The translations under genes were made by a program, and so were the position numbers. From Enoplolaimus lenunculus (taxonomy: Eukaryota; Nematoda; Enoplea; Enoplida; Thoracostomopsidae), in the NCBI GenBank assembly GCA_030248215.1, contig JASANG010001373.1, forward strand, positions 186,001 to 250,000: 64,000 nt of DNA, in the 5' to 3' direction. Below are positions 1-12,721 of the stretch, piece after piece. Below the pieces are notes generated by a model. It ran no database searches, was not told where the DNA came from, and saw only the letters and a list, made by a program, of their open reading frames with translations. Position 1 is the stretch's first letter. Each line of letters starts with the position of its first letter.

Positions 1-122
1 ACAGGGCCGGAACAGAATTGTAAGCATATTCCTACGCTGACCGAGCAAAAAAATTAGTCTAAAGCTTACGCTTACTCTTTTCTAGTCCACAAAAAACGTT
101 CAGCGATTGATCTTTATGGGCC
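1..122. mobile_element. Telomere-word MITE, copy cut by the window edge
   Basis: The sequence holds the right part of the family described at 25021-25561. It runs from an internal GGAACAG-AATTGTAAGCATATTCCTA segment through AAAAAAATTAGTCTAAAGC to a terminal ATCTTTATGGGCCC. The TTAGGC-like core is almost lost here. Confidence 0.7.
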
Positions 123-215
123 CCGGCAAAATTTGTTGGGCTCAGGTATTTTTTGGCTGCGGTGTTAACACCATTTCTGCTTTATTTGCAATATAATAAA
201 CAAGTTTAAAAATAC

Positions 216-647
216 CTACTGTAGTGACCCGAATAAGACGGGGTCCCGATTTTGAGTCCCAATCAATAGGAGTCCATATCCCTAATAAGAGTCCGTGAGC
301 GAATACAGTCTCTAAAACCTAATTATATTCCATAAATGTCAATTATCCCTAATTGTAGCGCATAAATAACTCTAGGACCAAATCAAGTTGAGTTCGAAAC
401 TTTAAAGCGTACTTAAGTTTTGAAACTAACATTCCAAAGTATAACCTTGCATGATCGCTCAAGCTTTTGATGCAAGGAGAAAAACGATTAATTCAATGGA
501 TAGTTGCAATACCGGATATGTATCAGTAACGAAGGGTGGCGGAGAGCGGATTAAAAATAAATAACAGTCTGTAACCGAATAACAAGGGGTACCCTATAGA
601 GAGGCTAAATAAATATCAGTCCCCCTCTTATTCGGGTGAGTATAGTA
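216..647. mobile_element. TA-flanked MITE, GTGACCCGAATAAG family
   Basis: The ends are inverted: TACTGTAGTGACCCGAATAAG at the left and CTTATTCGGGTGAGTATAGTA at the right. Related copies lie at 30506-30913, 32163-32575 and 40825-41450, with a reversed left part at 42275-42405. There is no reading frame. The flanking TA fits a Tc1/mariner-type non-autonomous element. The bases from 648 to 968 hold nothing recognisable. Confidence 0.75.
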
Positions 648-968
648 AAACCCCAAACTGTTTACGGTTAAGAATGTGTATTCTGAATAAATGTGTCTTC
701 AACAACTTTACAATCTGTTACAACCAATCTTAAACTTTTTTGGCAAACCACATTACAAAAAGCCTATTAAAATTTTAACAAGCCCAAATGTATAATGTTA
801 CCTATAATCACCAAAACAGTTAAAAATAAATTAACACCAGTCATTTTTTCTCTAAGGGTGTTCAATTACGCTAAACCTATACGCAAGTCTAAAGCCTAAG
901 CGTACAAATAAATCTAATCGTAGACCTAACATGTGTACAACATTTACGTTACATTTCAAATTTTTCAA

Positions 969-3900
969 TCACAAAAACACAAGATACACTAACACTGACA
1001 TCAACGCAACTAAAACTGACAACAAAGTCATCATATATTTAAAATTTGATACCCCCAACATAGTTCCCACCCAAAGCCCGTCAGAAGTATCCGGACTACA
1101 CCCATCTTCTGTCTTTCCGTTCAACCCTACGTTCGTTTCGAACCCAAGCTTCGCTGCCGCCCACGGATTCAACAACTCTGTCAAACAATCAGGCTCTAAA
1201 ATACATTCTTCACTTTCTAAAATTTCATTAGCAATTTTACAACTACCTTCACCTTCAAGCTCCACTGATTTGCCTTCATTATTCTGCAATTTCCGTTGCG
1301 CGACCCCACAAAGTCCAACAACATCACGGAATGTATCCAACGCGTCTAATTTATCATCTGTTTCGAATAAATATTCACAAAATCGTACCCCAACAGTAGG
1401 AGTTGAGCAAGCGTTCGTTGTTTCCTCACATGAACTCGAGAAGCATTCATGATACGGCGCTGAAAACAGTCGCCGCGGCAACTGATGTAATGCCTGGAAA
1501 TATAAAACAATGTAAATTTATGAACAAAACAACACTATTTATATTCAGCACTTACAAGTAAGATTTGCTATATTATGACCTTCGGTTGCCGAACACAAAA
1601 TTGGACAAAATTTGTGATCTTCCGAAAGATTTTAAGAACATTTTTAACATTTTGTAAAAATTTGCAGCGCTATAAAAATAACCGTCCTAAACGTAGATAT
1701 AGTGACAAATCAAAACTCCCATGTAATTAAAACTAAACGAATATATCTTAACTAATAAATGTCGAATGTCGTTAAATCCGAAAGGTGCCCACAAATCACC
1801 ATGCTAGACACACTCAATCAAAAGCCTCTGGGCGAGAAATGAAACAAACTAGAAGTGCCCTATCCATGCTCAAAAAAGATCATCCAGATCAATTCAACAC
1901 CAACTCACTGAGCTCTCTTCTTCTTCACTTTCCAAAAGTTGTATGCCTTCACAGTGCAATCGTGTCCGAAAATACAAACTTCGTACAACATCAACGCAAA
2001 CAGCACATAGCACATCTGTGACGCTGGCAAATTTCATTGGTAGCCAAGCGTGAACTGCTATCGAACCAACCAATCGGATTTTAGAATCGACGTCTTTTAG
2101 CTCCGCTCCTTTCTCAAGAACCTTACCTTTATCTCTAAATTCAACACCTTTCTCACAAGCCGCAGTTACTGGAGGAACATACAGCTCAACTGATAATTGT
2201 TCATAATTATGTTTAGCAATTGCTGTTTGGACGGATTTTGGCGTCTTGCGGCCTTTTTTCTTCGTTTGCTGCTGTTCTGATGATGTACACTCTGTGAAAT
2301 TGGTCAGTAACGAAGCGTTAGAATCAAACATTTGATCACTAGCACCGCGTGCAAATTTTCCATTAATACTCATTTGACACTGTGATAATTGTTGAACTAT
2401 CGTTGGTAGTACAGTTTGATTAAATTTTGAATCAAATTCTGACGTCAGCGGAGATGACTGAGCTAAATCGCTTGCTGGTTGCCTTGGTTTACTTGACTTT
2501 TTAGAGCGTTCTATTCCAATATATGGCAGATCGATGTACACTTGTGAAACAATGTGAACCTTAAAAACAATTTGAAGTCAATATTAAAATTAAAACAAAA
2601 TCATAACAGTAAATTTGATTAGTATATACTTGTAGAAATTACACCCAACAGTTCAAACTATGACAATAACTATAGTACTTTTTCAGCCAAACAAATCACA
2701 AATCAACAACAGACCTCGTGCAAGATATATTAAAACAAAAAAACATTATATATGATATATAAGGTATCGACCGGATTCTAATTTTACCGGAGACCGGAGG
2801 AGACCAAATTTTCTACCGGAACCGCTTGCACATGGAACATAGCATCTAAGCTTACTTCTTGACTTGGACAGAAATGTAATCACAGCAAGATGTTAAAGAC
2901 GCTCACTTGTAAAAATCAATTTTATGATATTCGGCACCACAACCGTAAATATCCGGTAATTTTATACCGGATACCGGAACCAGATATCAGTTTTTGCCTG
3001 ATATTAAACCAAAACCGGATATCCGGTCGCACCCTGGCCACAGCATTTCCACATAGTGATGTATGTTGTACATACGTATGTGTTTATTAGGGTATAACCG
3101 GATATCCGGCTCGGTTCCGGCAAAAAATCGACATCCGGCTCCGGTATTCTACATTGTCGGATATTTGTTGCTGAAGATTATGACAAAGCTCAATATTATA
3201 CTATTACAAAAGCCAAAATTGCTCCAATGCGCTATGAATTTCGATCAAAATGATTAAAAGTACTTCAAGACGCTGCGTTAAAACTAAAACTTTGTAAAAA
3301 CAAAATTATAACATATAGCAAATAGTACAAAATTAAGGGGATTAAAATAACTTTTTCTCGAAATATGCGCTTAAATATCTGACTCCGGTATTTTTGGTTT
3401 CCCTTGGAACCTTGATATAATCTCGAAATTCTTATTTTTTATTAAATATGCAGAATACAGACAGCACTACTTAACCTACCCAATCTATTGTGGAATATGA
3501 ATATTTCAATGCACTACCAATAGTAACTGAATGTCCAGACAGATCAAGTGAATTCACAACCAGTTTTGAGCCTGCGTCTTCGTTAATAATCATGTACAGC
3601 AAACGGCTAAGACCCGAAATTCCTAAAAACAACAACAACCACAACAACTTAGCGTTAATTGTTATACTCAAAACTTGTAATCGGCAACATAATTCATAAT
3701 TTCATGATAATTCAAATTTCAACATTTAACAATTATTTTGAAACACATGTACCAAGACCTCGTTAACATTCTCCTGTCACGTCTATCGCGATACCAACAC
3801 GAACATAGAAACTGACTTTTGATTGCAACCTCAATGCCGCTTATCACATCGTTCCATTCCCGCATTGCATACTTGAACCCACGAATAAGTTGCGCTTGCA

Positions 3901-4997
3901 ATTCAACACGCGACTTTTGGCTGCCCAAAATAAACATACCAACTACGTCCAGACCGCCTTAAAACAAGGTCACCCAAATATTAATCCATATATACAACGT
4001 AAAATAAACACATAAACGAGCAAATACAATGTAATTTTTAGAAGCCGTTTAGCCTAGTAAAATAGCTACTGAAATAGAAAAATGGCTGCTGAAATCTACA
4101 ATACATAATTTGTAGAAACTTATCGTTGTTCAGTGATGGATCTAAGATTTTGTATTCAAAAGTTTCACAGTCTTAAAGCACGTTTTTACCTAATTTTTCG
4201 GTATTTTAAAATTCACCAATTGCGGCCGGGGCGAAATTTTTCAATGTATTAATGTAACCTCGCCATATTTTAACATGTGTTTGGATAGAAAGCACCTGGT
4301 GAGGGTTAGTTGAACTATTTGACAACTCAAAATTTTTAGCACGGGAGGGCCGGTCCGGACTACATCTCAAAACCCACTGGATCCGCTAATCTCGTTCTTT
4401 CAAACGAACCGGACCGTGTTTAACGACTACTATTGCAATATTCGCAAAATTCACCTGGTAAACAACGCATTAACTGGTGACAATGACTGCTAATCCAATC
4501 GGCATCGATATAATCGCTAAGTGCTGGCAAGCGACTAATTTGTTGTGGTTTCCGATTTTTGGGCAATTTTTTAGACTCACGTGCTTCAAGTTTCCGCCCC
4601 GATGCATCATCAAATTCACTCTGAAACGATATGTACAGGTAGGTTAAGTCAAGTTCGTCGGATAATCACTGAACAATTTCATATCTTCTACCTTCTGAAG
4701 ATTGAAAAAATTTCACGCCAGTTACGCTCGCTACAGAAATTTTCCTTTATATCCAAGAGGAAATCAACGAATTGCATTTCAGATATGCAAACTCACATAA
4801 TTTGGGAGTTCTTCACATAGCAACGGCTTCGGTTTTGGGCAAGACGCTAAATGCAGCACCGTGACTGAATGATCACAATAGGATCCAACAATCAATCCGA
4901 TTACAGGAACATGGCTGTGCTTTGTTAGATGTGTTTTGCGTAAATTCTCAATTAAACCTCCCACTGTCGCATCAAATGTTACAGCAGTTGTATCCAT
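969..4997 (-). CDS. odr-4: ODR-4 homologue (six exons)
   Basis: Exons read from the minus strand are 4797-4997, 4455-4620, 3781-3957, 3480-3622, 1909-2559 and 969-1493. All phases agree and give about 620 residues. Residues 30-60 match the ODR-4 start (VIGLIVG then VTVLHLASCPKPKP). Exons 2-3 carry DADWISSHCHQLMRCLPGG, the most conserved family block (human DEEWATEHACQVSRMLPGG). Exon 5 has a LVGSIAVHAWLP segment like human LKGAVKCRAYIH. The last exon ends in a hydrophobic tail anchor (LLSVLVALMSVLVYLVFL). ODR-4 is an ER protein that helps chemoreceptor GPCRs fold and reach cilia in C. elegans. The protein is longer than the human one (454 residues), mainly through a Lys/Ser-rich stretch in exon 5 and an acidic stretch in exon 6. 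Two acceptors are TTTAAG. Exon 3's donor (GTGACA) is the weakest call. Confidence 0.85.
2760..3410. mobile_element. Two CCGGAT-rich hAT-like MITE remnants in an ODR-4 intron
   Basis: The stretch at 2760-3036 is full of ACCGGA words and ends in CACCCTG. The stretch at 3088-3410 starts TAGGGTATAACCGGATATCC and is again CCGG-rich. Termini of the CAGGGTG/CACCCTG kind match the better preserved copies at 54068, 57274 and 57693. No clean target duplication was found here. Both lie inside the 920-bp intron 4. Confidence 0.5.
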
Positions 4998-5477
4998 AAC
5001 TAGACATAGAACAGGTTACATTGTTGTTGTCAGTTCAAACCGCAAAATAAGTTATTAAATACGCCGTATTGTTGATTTATTAACTTTACTAATTGACTGA
5101 TTGATGCAACTTTAATAGAACAAAACGTTACCCCGTTAGAAAGCACGATAGATCGACTTCAGCCAAGTTTCTCTTGAAGATATTTATTTAGCGTAAGCCA
5201 TTCAACGACGTCGCTGTTAACAAAATTCCTAATATCTATGACAAGAAAAGCACGCAATCTTTCTGCAGCTTTATTTTTGACTCATATTGTTAATTAACTT
5301 CTCACGCAACCCTGTGAGCCGCCGTCCCTTCAACGGCCTTGGAATGTCATGTTTGTTGTCTCGTAGAAGGCCATAAGCGATCAACACCACTGAAACTTGA
5401 CCTTCTTACATACACTACCCACAAAACCGCAAAATCTTACACGCCTCAGATTTTAATTTTTAATCATTCATTACTAA

Positions 5478-5946
5478 ATGTTGGTACTATACGGTCTGCA
5501 CGACCCCTGTTCCTCTTGCGCTCGAGCCAAGCATGCTACCACTACACCACGCGGTCATTGCAACAACTTCTTATACCGGTATATGTGCACAGGCATGGCA
5601 ACATTTGCTTTAACATACACTTACGTGCACATATACCGACATCCCTCTTTTTTACAGGCGGTCGTCCCGGACCGTGAATCCAACTACCCGAATTCATGGG
5701 CTTGCTGTTTGCAGTGCCCATCTCGGTGGGACCTCCATGTTGGTACTATACGATCTGCACGACCCCTGTTTGAAGTTTTGCCAAAGTTAATAACCACGCC
5801 GGGAATCGAACCTCGGCCCTCTTGCGCTCGAGCCAAGCATGCTACCACTACACCACGCGGTCATTGCAACAACTTCTTATACCGGTATATGTGCACAGGC
5901 ATGGCAACATTTGCTTTAACATACACTTACGTGCACATATACCGAC
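5478..5946 (-). mobile_element. tRNA-derived SINE, partly duplicated
   Basis: Read on the minus strand, 5862-5792 has Pol III A-box-like (TGGTGTAGTGG) and B-box (GGTTCGATTCC) sequences in a 71-nt tRNA-like fold. The 7-bp acceptor stem pairs fully, using G-U pairs. The unit from TTGGTACTATACG to CACATATACCGACA occurs twice, at 5478-5643 and 5739-5946. The first copy lacks the B-box half. The mismatched T and anticodon stems and the repetition argue for a SINE and against a working tRNA gene. Confidence 0.6.
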
Positions 5947-7365
5947 ACTAAAAATTTTTGACCCACGGGTTAGACGGATCGCCTAATCAACCCTAGTCTC
6001 AAACGTCTAATAGCACCTAAGCGCATGTCGGGATTGTCGCTTCCTATCCTACTGCTTTGTGTGAAGATGAACAATATTCCTCCGATTAATGTACACTTTG
6101 TACAAAAGCTATTTACAACTCGACTACACTAGCCATGTTATATTTGAAGGCATTCATGATACTAAACTGACAATTTTAAGTTCAAACGTTAAGCATTGAA
6201 TGCCACTACGAATGATCAACCAAAAAGGTTTGCCGAATATGTCTAAATTTAGTTGTCACTGTTTTGGTTTTAACTTGCCGTTCCTAAATGCCTTTGCAAT
6301 TAAGTGAATAATCGCAGAAATCAAAGTTATGAAAACAGAGCGGAAATAAGAAATTTTAGAAAAATATCTCTAAACAAAAAGTAGCTAAAAATTCGTTAGT
6401 TTTGCTAGATAACGAACACATTGAAATACAATACAGAGTTACCACTTTTTCTATAGAAGATTGTTTATAGTTACAACCTATAATAGAACTTAAAATCAGC
6501 ATTTTGGTCCATGGCATACCTAGGGTTCCCTTTCGCAGGAGGGGATCATGTGTAAAAGTTCTTGCTAGCGAACATACCATCAGTCAAAAATTGTTTTACT
6601 TTATTTTATAACCTGCAAACACTACATTTTTGAATCTAAAGATTTCGGAAGTAATATCTCGCCTATTTACTTTGTTTGCATCCCTGGAGGGTTTCACATA
6701 TATACTTCGCACACTGCAGATGAGGCTAATACTTCTCTGGGGAGGAGGTGCAAAATATATTTCTCTAGAAATGTCCGTTCTCATAGTCAACCATATTGGA
6801 TTTAACAATCTAAAAATAAAATTATTCTGCATACCAAAATTCCTTTACTCTTAGATTCGATTTCTAGTAAATCAATGAAATCCGAATGTTGTTTTGTCGA
6901 CAAGGGTAACTGACGGACCGTCAAAGCACAGTTATCTCACATTTCCTTGTTTGTAGAAAATATTGCGTATTAAAATAAACAGGCTTTGTTCTTAGTTCCA
7001 ATTTGATCGGCATTACTCTTGAAGTCAACTTTGATATTTTAGATATTTCATAATATTTGCTTTTAGCCTTTTAGCAACTCGTAAACTGCAAAAATGAACA
7101 TAGTGAACTTTGGACCGGATAAAACAACGGCCAAGGTTCAATAAAAGAGAATGGCCACTAAAATCAAACCTAAATTTATATTAAATTGTAAAGCCTATGT
7201 TCTAAAACTCCACTTGTCTTCCTGTCTAAAATGGACAGGTCCCTGTAAAATTAACAAGGTCCAAAACAATACGCGCACGAGCTTGAATTTTCATGTCTTA
7301 AAATTTTCAGAGTTCACCTAAATTGCTGGTGAATTTCAATCTTTGTCATTCCTGAATAAAGCTTT
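5947..7365. other. Intergenic, nothing recognised
   Basis: This AT-rich spacer lies between the start of the ODR-4 homologue and the 3' end of GMP reductase. The few reading frames are short and resemble nothing known. I see no repeat copies shared with the rest of the window. Confidence 0.5.
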
Positions 7366-10300
7366 TTATTTTGTATCAAAAGACGCAAACACTTCGTTGG
7401 CTTGAGCTAAGCATCTGATGAACGTTGCACGTTTTGGGATTTCTTTGAGCTTTAGCGACCCAGTGTACGTGCACGCAGACCGGATTCCACCGAGAATATC
7501 TTGAACCGTAGATTCGACATCGCCTCTGTACGGAATTTCAACGCTTTTGCCTTCAGCCGCACGATAATTCGCTTCTGGAGAATTGTATTTTTTCATCGCT
7601 GTTGTTGATGCCATTCCATAAAACTAAAAAGTTACAAAGCTCTGATGTCTAACATTATAGTATATTGGATAATGGATTACAGATTCGTTCGATAACCCCA
7701 TCAAGTAAATAAAGAAGTTGAAAAATACATCCAAACGACCTTAAACCTAAGCCTATGGTTAAACCTAAACAAATTCTACGGTAAAGACCTGACAATTTCG
7801 AAAACTGCGAAACCAAAACATTGCATATGCAAAAGCCATTTGCAAATCTCACGTTTCACTAAAACTTAACATTTCAGTTGAATTTCTTCTGGAAATATAC
7901 CTGACATTGAGTCGCAAGTTTGACTCTGGCGGAGCCGAATTTTTTAACTCAGTTTGTGTAGTCCCGTAGAACCTATTTCGAACAGAGTCAATTTTACTCA
8001 CCAATTTTTGCAGTGTAGCCTTCTTAAACCAATATCAAAACCTCAACGTAAAAGTATAAACCTAAAACTAAGAGGCTGGGCCATTGCAAAAAAATGTTCA
8101 AAAATCACCATTGCAGTCGCGTGAAAAAAACGGGATGACTCTATAAAGTAGCATATGCCTACTTGTTTAAAGCGTTTTCCATCTTTAATAATTAAATCAC
8201 CCCCAGATTGGTCGTGACCAGCTAACATTCCGCCAATCATTACAAAGTCAGCGCCGGCCCCGAACGCTTTTGCAACGTCACCTAAAAATTATATATAAAA
8301 ATCTCTGCAGATGCTCAATATGGACTGGTATAGGTTTAGGTTTAGACTTAGGCTTAGGTTTAGGAATATATTTACTAAAATTGGGCCCTAATCTATATAT
8401 ACATTGGTCAACATGAGAGCCATGTCTCAATCTCGATTGTTAATGTCTTTATCAATTGAGGTACAACTGAAGGTCTGCTTCCACTGCGGTATTAGATCCG
8501 GCGGAAAATTGGTCTCAAGCTTTGGCTGTGGCTCCAGCAAAATTCGTGCCGCCGCGTTTGGTATAAATTCGGCAATGAAAATTGTTCGTATTTTATTATT
8601 TTTGTCGTTCGGAGGTATTAATTTCTTTAAGGATTCTTTTGAAAGTATTCTAGTCGTTCTCATCGTCTGTTCTCTTAGAAACACATGTGTAAATCCGTCA
8701 CAAGCTTGCAACCATAGAGGATCGAAGCGGTTCACAACCTTCTAAAACATTTTGCCCTCCCACAGCCTGAAAAAAGTTTGAGTCTCGCTTGTTAAGTCCA
8801 TTTAAACACTTTCTATCTCCTCGTAAATCATTTTAGCTCCTCCACCAAAGTGCGAGCTGACTACGGATTTGAATCGGCATTTCGGTTTCCGGTTCGAAAT
8901 CAAAATCTTCTGCTATTATAACCTGGACACGAACATCCACCATCTGATATAATATGACCGTTAAGGCCGTGTGCAGCATCTGCGCATTCCAGCACGGCTG
9001 AAAATTGAGGATATCCAACGCCGGCCTTTTTTCTCGTTGTACACACCGAGCCAGGCCCAATTCCAACTTTGACAATATCTGCTCCGGACAGGATTAATTC
9101 TTCGACCATTTCGCCAGTGACTACATTACCCGCAATGATTGTGTGGTTCGGAAATTTGGCTCTGAAACCATAGAAATAAAATTCAATTCTCGCTTTAGAC
9201 CTTCAAATGTTTTTATTTTTGTCTCTACACTCAAAATAATATTTCTGATATTTAAACACAAAGTTTCTTACATTTAACAAATATAATTAGCAAGGTGCAC
9301 TTGAAAAGTGTTTCTGTTATACTTTAACAGAAAAGTTTTCTAAAAAGTTTTGAAATCAAGTCTGAAAATAAACATTTTACAGTTATTTTTAAAAAAATTA
9401 TCTTGAATATCAGAAAAACATTTCAAATTTGCCTCAGAATATACTTTTCTGAATAAATTCAGAAATTCTTTTCTGTGTGTATACTGGTATGAGAGGGTGG
9501 GACTGCTTATCCGCACTTTGAATCTTCAAAGAGCTCCCTATTATATATTGCCTGGAAACATATATAATAGAGGCAGGGTGTAACCGGATATCAGCTTCGT
9601 TTTCCGGTAATAATCGGTGTCCGTTTCTGTTTTCGTTATAAAAATAACGAAAATTGTACCATTTTTTACGTTCAAAATTAGCTATAAATCACGTATATAG
9701 GTATCTCGCAATTCTTGATTGCAGATATGCCACATTTATTTGAAATGAAATAAAAATTACGAAATACATCCAAAACCTTAAAAATTTCTACTTCCCCCAC
9801 ATAAAAAGTATTCTTCACTATAATAAAACAGCCTGTGGCTCGTCAGGTGCGTAGCCAGCTCATAGCTTAGGCCTAGATTTAGCCGTCACCTAAGCCTACA
9901 CCTAATTTTAACCCAGAGCCTAAGTTTAGGCTTAGAAAAATGTTGATAAAAAACTAATATGAAGATCTTTTGTCTTGTATTAAATTAACCCTTGTGTATG
10001 TGAAACCAGGCGTCCCAAAAGATTAGCTTTGATTAGCCTTTCGGAATTTTAGATTGTAAAGTACACAACTGAAGGTGAAGGTATACACTTCGTTTTTACT
10101 ACAAGTTAAGGTCGCTAAACTTAACCGCAGGCTTTAAACACTTTCGGCTCGTGTAAAGATCAGGGGCCGGCCATATTTCTGCCGGACTACAATAGGATAA
10201 GTTTAAGCTTTAGATTATTTTTTGCTTAAGCTTAGGCGTATAGGTATAAGCTTAGTGCGTATAAGGTATATACTGTAGCTCATTCTATACATGGCCGACT

Positions 10301-12548
10301 TCCAGCACAAGACAAAAAACCAATCATCACCATAGGTTTAGGTTTAGGCTTACACTGCAAAAAATGGTGCGTCAAATTGACTCCCTCCGAAATAGGCTTT
10401 TCCGAACTACACAAACTGAGTCAAATTCGACTTCGCCCAAGTCAAATTCGACTCACCTGAGTCGCTCTCAGTGAGTCAAATTTGACTCTGGCGGAGTCGA
10501 ATTTAACTCGATTTGTGTAGTCCTGAAAAGACTATTTCAGAGAGAGTTAGTTCGACTCACCATTTTTTGTAGGGTAAATTTTTAATTTTTATGCCCAAAA
10601 CTCACCGAACATCTCTTACAAATTGAACGAAATGTTCTGAATATCCGTTCGCAACGTCAAGACACAAATATCGGATTTGAGGGATTTCTGCCGTGATTTG
10701 TTCAAGTTTCTCAATGTCGCCTTTGTACATACCCGCTGATGCGGCGATGTTTTCAAGTACTTTTGGTGCTTAAAGTTAAAATACACATTACACTTTTACA
10801 GTTGAATTATACCAATCAGCATTTTTACGCTAAAACGACAGATTTTAGCTTCACGCTTACACTACAAAAAAGGTGAGTCAATTTGACTCTCTCCGAAATA
10901 GGCTTTTCCGGACTACACAAACTGAGTCAAAATTCCACTCTGGCAGAGTCACATTCGACTAACTGAGTCGCTTGGTGAGCCGAACTTGACTCTGGCGCAG
11001 TCGAATTTGACTCAGTTTGTGTAGTGCGGAAAAGCCTATTTCGGAGAGAGTCGATTTGACTCACCATTTTTTGCAGTGTAGGATTTAGACTTCAGTCTGG
11101 GGCTTAAACATTAGAATTATAGATTTAGGCTTGTATGCTTAAGCTCAACAATATATTTAGGCTTTATGGCTATATTCTTAGGTTCAGATTTTAGCTAAAT
11201 GTTTACCAGCTATTTGAGCAAATTCTCGCCACGCTTCGATTGAGTAATGCTTATGAATACAGGTAAAACAGTCGTATTTTGCAAGAGCCATCGCCATTTC
11301 AAACGTTCCCACGGTGTCCATATTAGAAGCGATCAAAGGGATCCCTTTGTATTGAGCTGAAATAAACTTAACATACAATTATGTCTTACGTATACATCCC
11401 CCCGCGCACAGTGCCGGAGCAGCCTAGGGTGCGCCTCTCCCCAAAAGAAATTCGTGGGTCGTTTTCAATTTTTTGTTTAAACTTTCCCTAGGGTGGAGGT
11501 AACTCTGTGAGGCGGGCCTCCCAAATGGGTGATATGAGGGTCGCTGCTCCGGCCCTGCCCTCAACAAAAAGTTTCCCACGACTATTAACGAACCTGAGGC
11601 ATAAGCCTAAAGCCTGATAATAAGGCCAAAGTTAAGCCTAAACCTAAGCATGCGATAATGTAAAATAAACACAACTAGGGGAAACATTCGTGGTCTATAA
11701 AATTAATATCAGTGTTTAGGGGGGGAAGTATTAAACAAGTACCCACATTTATTTTTGGCTTCAAACTGACTTAAAAGAGATTTAAGCTGCGTTCAAAGTT
11801 ACCGGATCTGCCGGTGTCATTTTTTATTCGCTCAGGTTTAAGTTTAGATTGTCGCTCTCTAAGGCTGAGGCGTATGTTTATATTCAAGCCTTGCGGCCCA
11901 CGGAATAATCCTAAAAATTCAGTTCGGCACCTATACTCATCTATCCAATTTTAGCAAATGTATAGAACCGGGATGTAAATATAAAAGCGTATTCGTAAGC
12001 CTAAGTTTAAGCCTAAACGTAAGATTCAGTTTATACCTAAGCGTAAGCCTAAGCAACACAGAATTCACCTTAAGCTTACTTGACTTTATGGCAGTGCACA
12101 GAAAAACGTTCCGTCTCTGATCTTTACACTGTAAATTCTAGTGAGTTGATTTTAACTCAGAATGAGTTGAATCCACTCAGTTTGAGTTAGGACTATCAGA
12201 ACTCAGAATTTTGAGCCGATTCAATCCATTCTGAGTTAATAATTAATCAACTCACTCAGAGTCAACTCAACTCAAAATGAGAATCAAATCAGCTCAGCGT
12301 GAGTTAATGTTTACTTATATTAATTCAGAAATCACCAACTCGCTAGCTGAATTGATTAATCAACTCGTTGGAATTTACAGTGTACATGGGTTCCTATTTT
12401 GCGACACTATTTCAAGATTACCTTTCGAATTTCGAAATTCAATTTCACGGCTTAAAACAACGTCTTGTCTGCTCTTAAGCGTACTTCGCTTAGGTCTCAG
12501 CAGTACATCTTTGAAGTCGAGTTTAATATCTTGATCGATATGCGGCAT
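7366..12548 (-). CDS. GMPR: GMP reductase (six exons)
   Basis: GMP reductase deaminates GMP to IMP with NADPH, returning guanine nucleotides to the purine pool in the cytosol. Minus-strand exons are 12422-12548, 11207-11356, 10606-10768, 8923-9161, 8163-8281 and 7366-7623. They join in phase to 351 residues (human enzyme 345). The start matches the family ([16 protein letters not shown]). Further blocks are [11 protein letters not shown] and IHKHYS. The active-site loop GPGSVCTTR has its catalytic Cys near residue 187. [24 protein letters not shown] is split over exons 4-5, and exon 6 opens with [10 protein letters not shown]. Full length and intact motifs suggest a working enzyme. Exon 3 uses a TTTAAG acceptor. 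An AATAAA overlaps the stop codon. The introns hold many MITEs, listed separately. Confidence 0.97.
7909..8017. mobile_element. Half of a GAGTCAAATT fold-back MITE
   Basis: Only the right arm of the family seen whole at 40388-40612 is present. It runs GAGTCGCAAGTTTGACTCTGG ... CCAATTTTTGCAGTGTA. It lies in GMPR intron 5. Confidence 0.6.
9226..9482. mobile_element. TTTCTGAAT-type inverted-repeat MITE
   Basis: The element starts TACACTCAAAATAATATTTC and ends AGAAATTCTTTTCTGTGTGTA, giving loosely inverted ends. A second copy lies in opposite orientation at 42692-42912 and shares GCAAGGTGCACTTGAAAAG. It sits in GMPR intron 3, upstream of exon 4. Confidence 0.65.
10146..10296. mobile_element. Telomere-word MITE, short copy in GMPR intron
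   Basis: The left end GTGTAAAGATCAGGGGCCGG and the right end CATTCTATACATGGCC match the family ends. The interior has TTTAAGCTTTAGATTATTTTTTGC and a few TTAGGC-like words. The element is intronic and has no coding potential. Confidence 0.65.
10351..10575. mobile_element. GAGTCAAATT fold-back MITE
   Basis: The element is nearly palindromic over its full ~220 bp. The left arm starts TACACTGCAAAAAATGGTG and the right arm ends CACCATTTTTTGTAGGG. It lies in GMPR intron 3, close to the exon 3 donor. Confidence 0.8.
10858..11080. mobile_element. GAGTCAAATT fold-back MITE
   Basis: A second full copy lies in GMPR intron 2, with TACACTACAAAAAAGGTGAG at the left and CACCATTTTTTGCAGTGTA at the right. 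The outer TA is shared by both ends, as expected for a TA target duplication. Confidence 0.8.
11411..11561. mobile_element. GGAGCAGC-ended MITE in GMPR intron 1
   Basis: The ends are inverted (AGTGCCGGAGCAGC and GCTGCTCCGGCCCTG). A relative at 26590-26784 shares the inner ATGAGGGT and CCCAAATGGG-type sequence. There is no reading frame. Confidence 0.6.
11955..12128. mobile_element. Telomere-word MITE, degraded copy in GMPR intron 1
   Basis: Family landmarks are present in order: GTATAGAACCGGGAT, AAAAGCGTATTCGTAAGCCTAAG, then GCAGTGCACAGAAAAACGTTCCG and CTGATCTTTACAC. It abuts the element at 12125. Confidence 0.6.
12125..12384. mobile_element. GAGTTGATT inverted-repeat MITE
   Basis: The ends TACACTGTAAATTCTAGTGAG and CTCGTTGGAATTTACAGTGTA are inverted. 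The interior repeats AACTCAGAATGAGTTGA-like words on both strands. It ends only 37 bp downstream of the GMPR exon 1 donor, within intron 1. Confidence 0.7.
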
Positions 12549-12721
12549 CGTAGGCTGTTGGGATAATATTTACACTTAAATCACAATATTTAAAAGTTTA
12601 AAATTTCACAACAGTTTGAACCTAAAATGATTAATTTTTCATTGGCTTCACGTGTTCCTGAAACTAAATATTCTTAATGCATCTCGTTTGGTACAACCAA
12701 GAGTCGATTTGGCTCTTTTTA

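Noticed and set aside
5792-5862. A functional tRNA gene
   Set aside because: The T stem is out of register, the anticodon stem has a mismatch, and the sequence belongs to a duplicated SINE-like unit.
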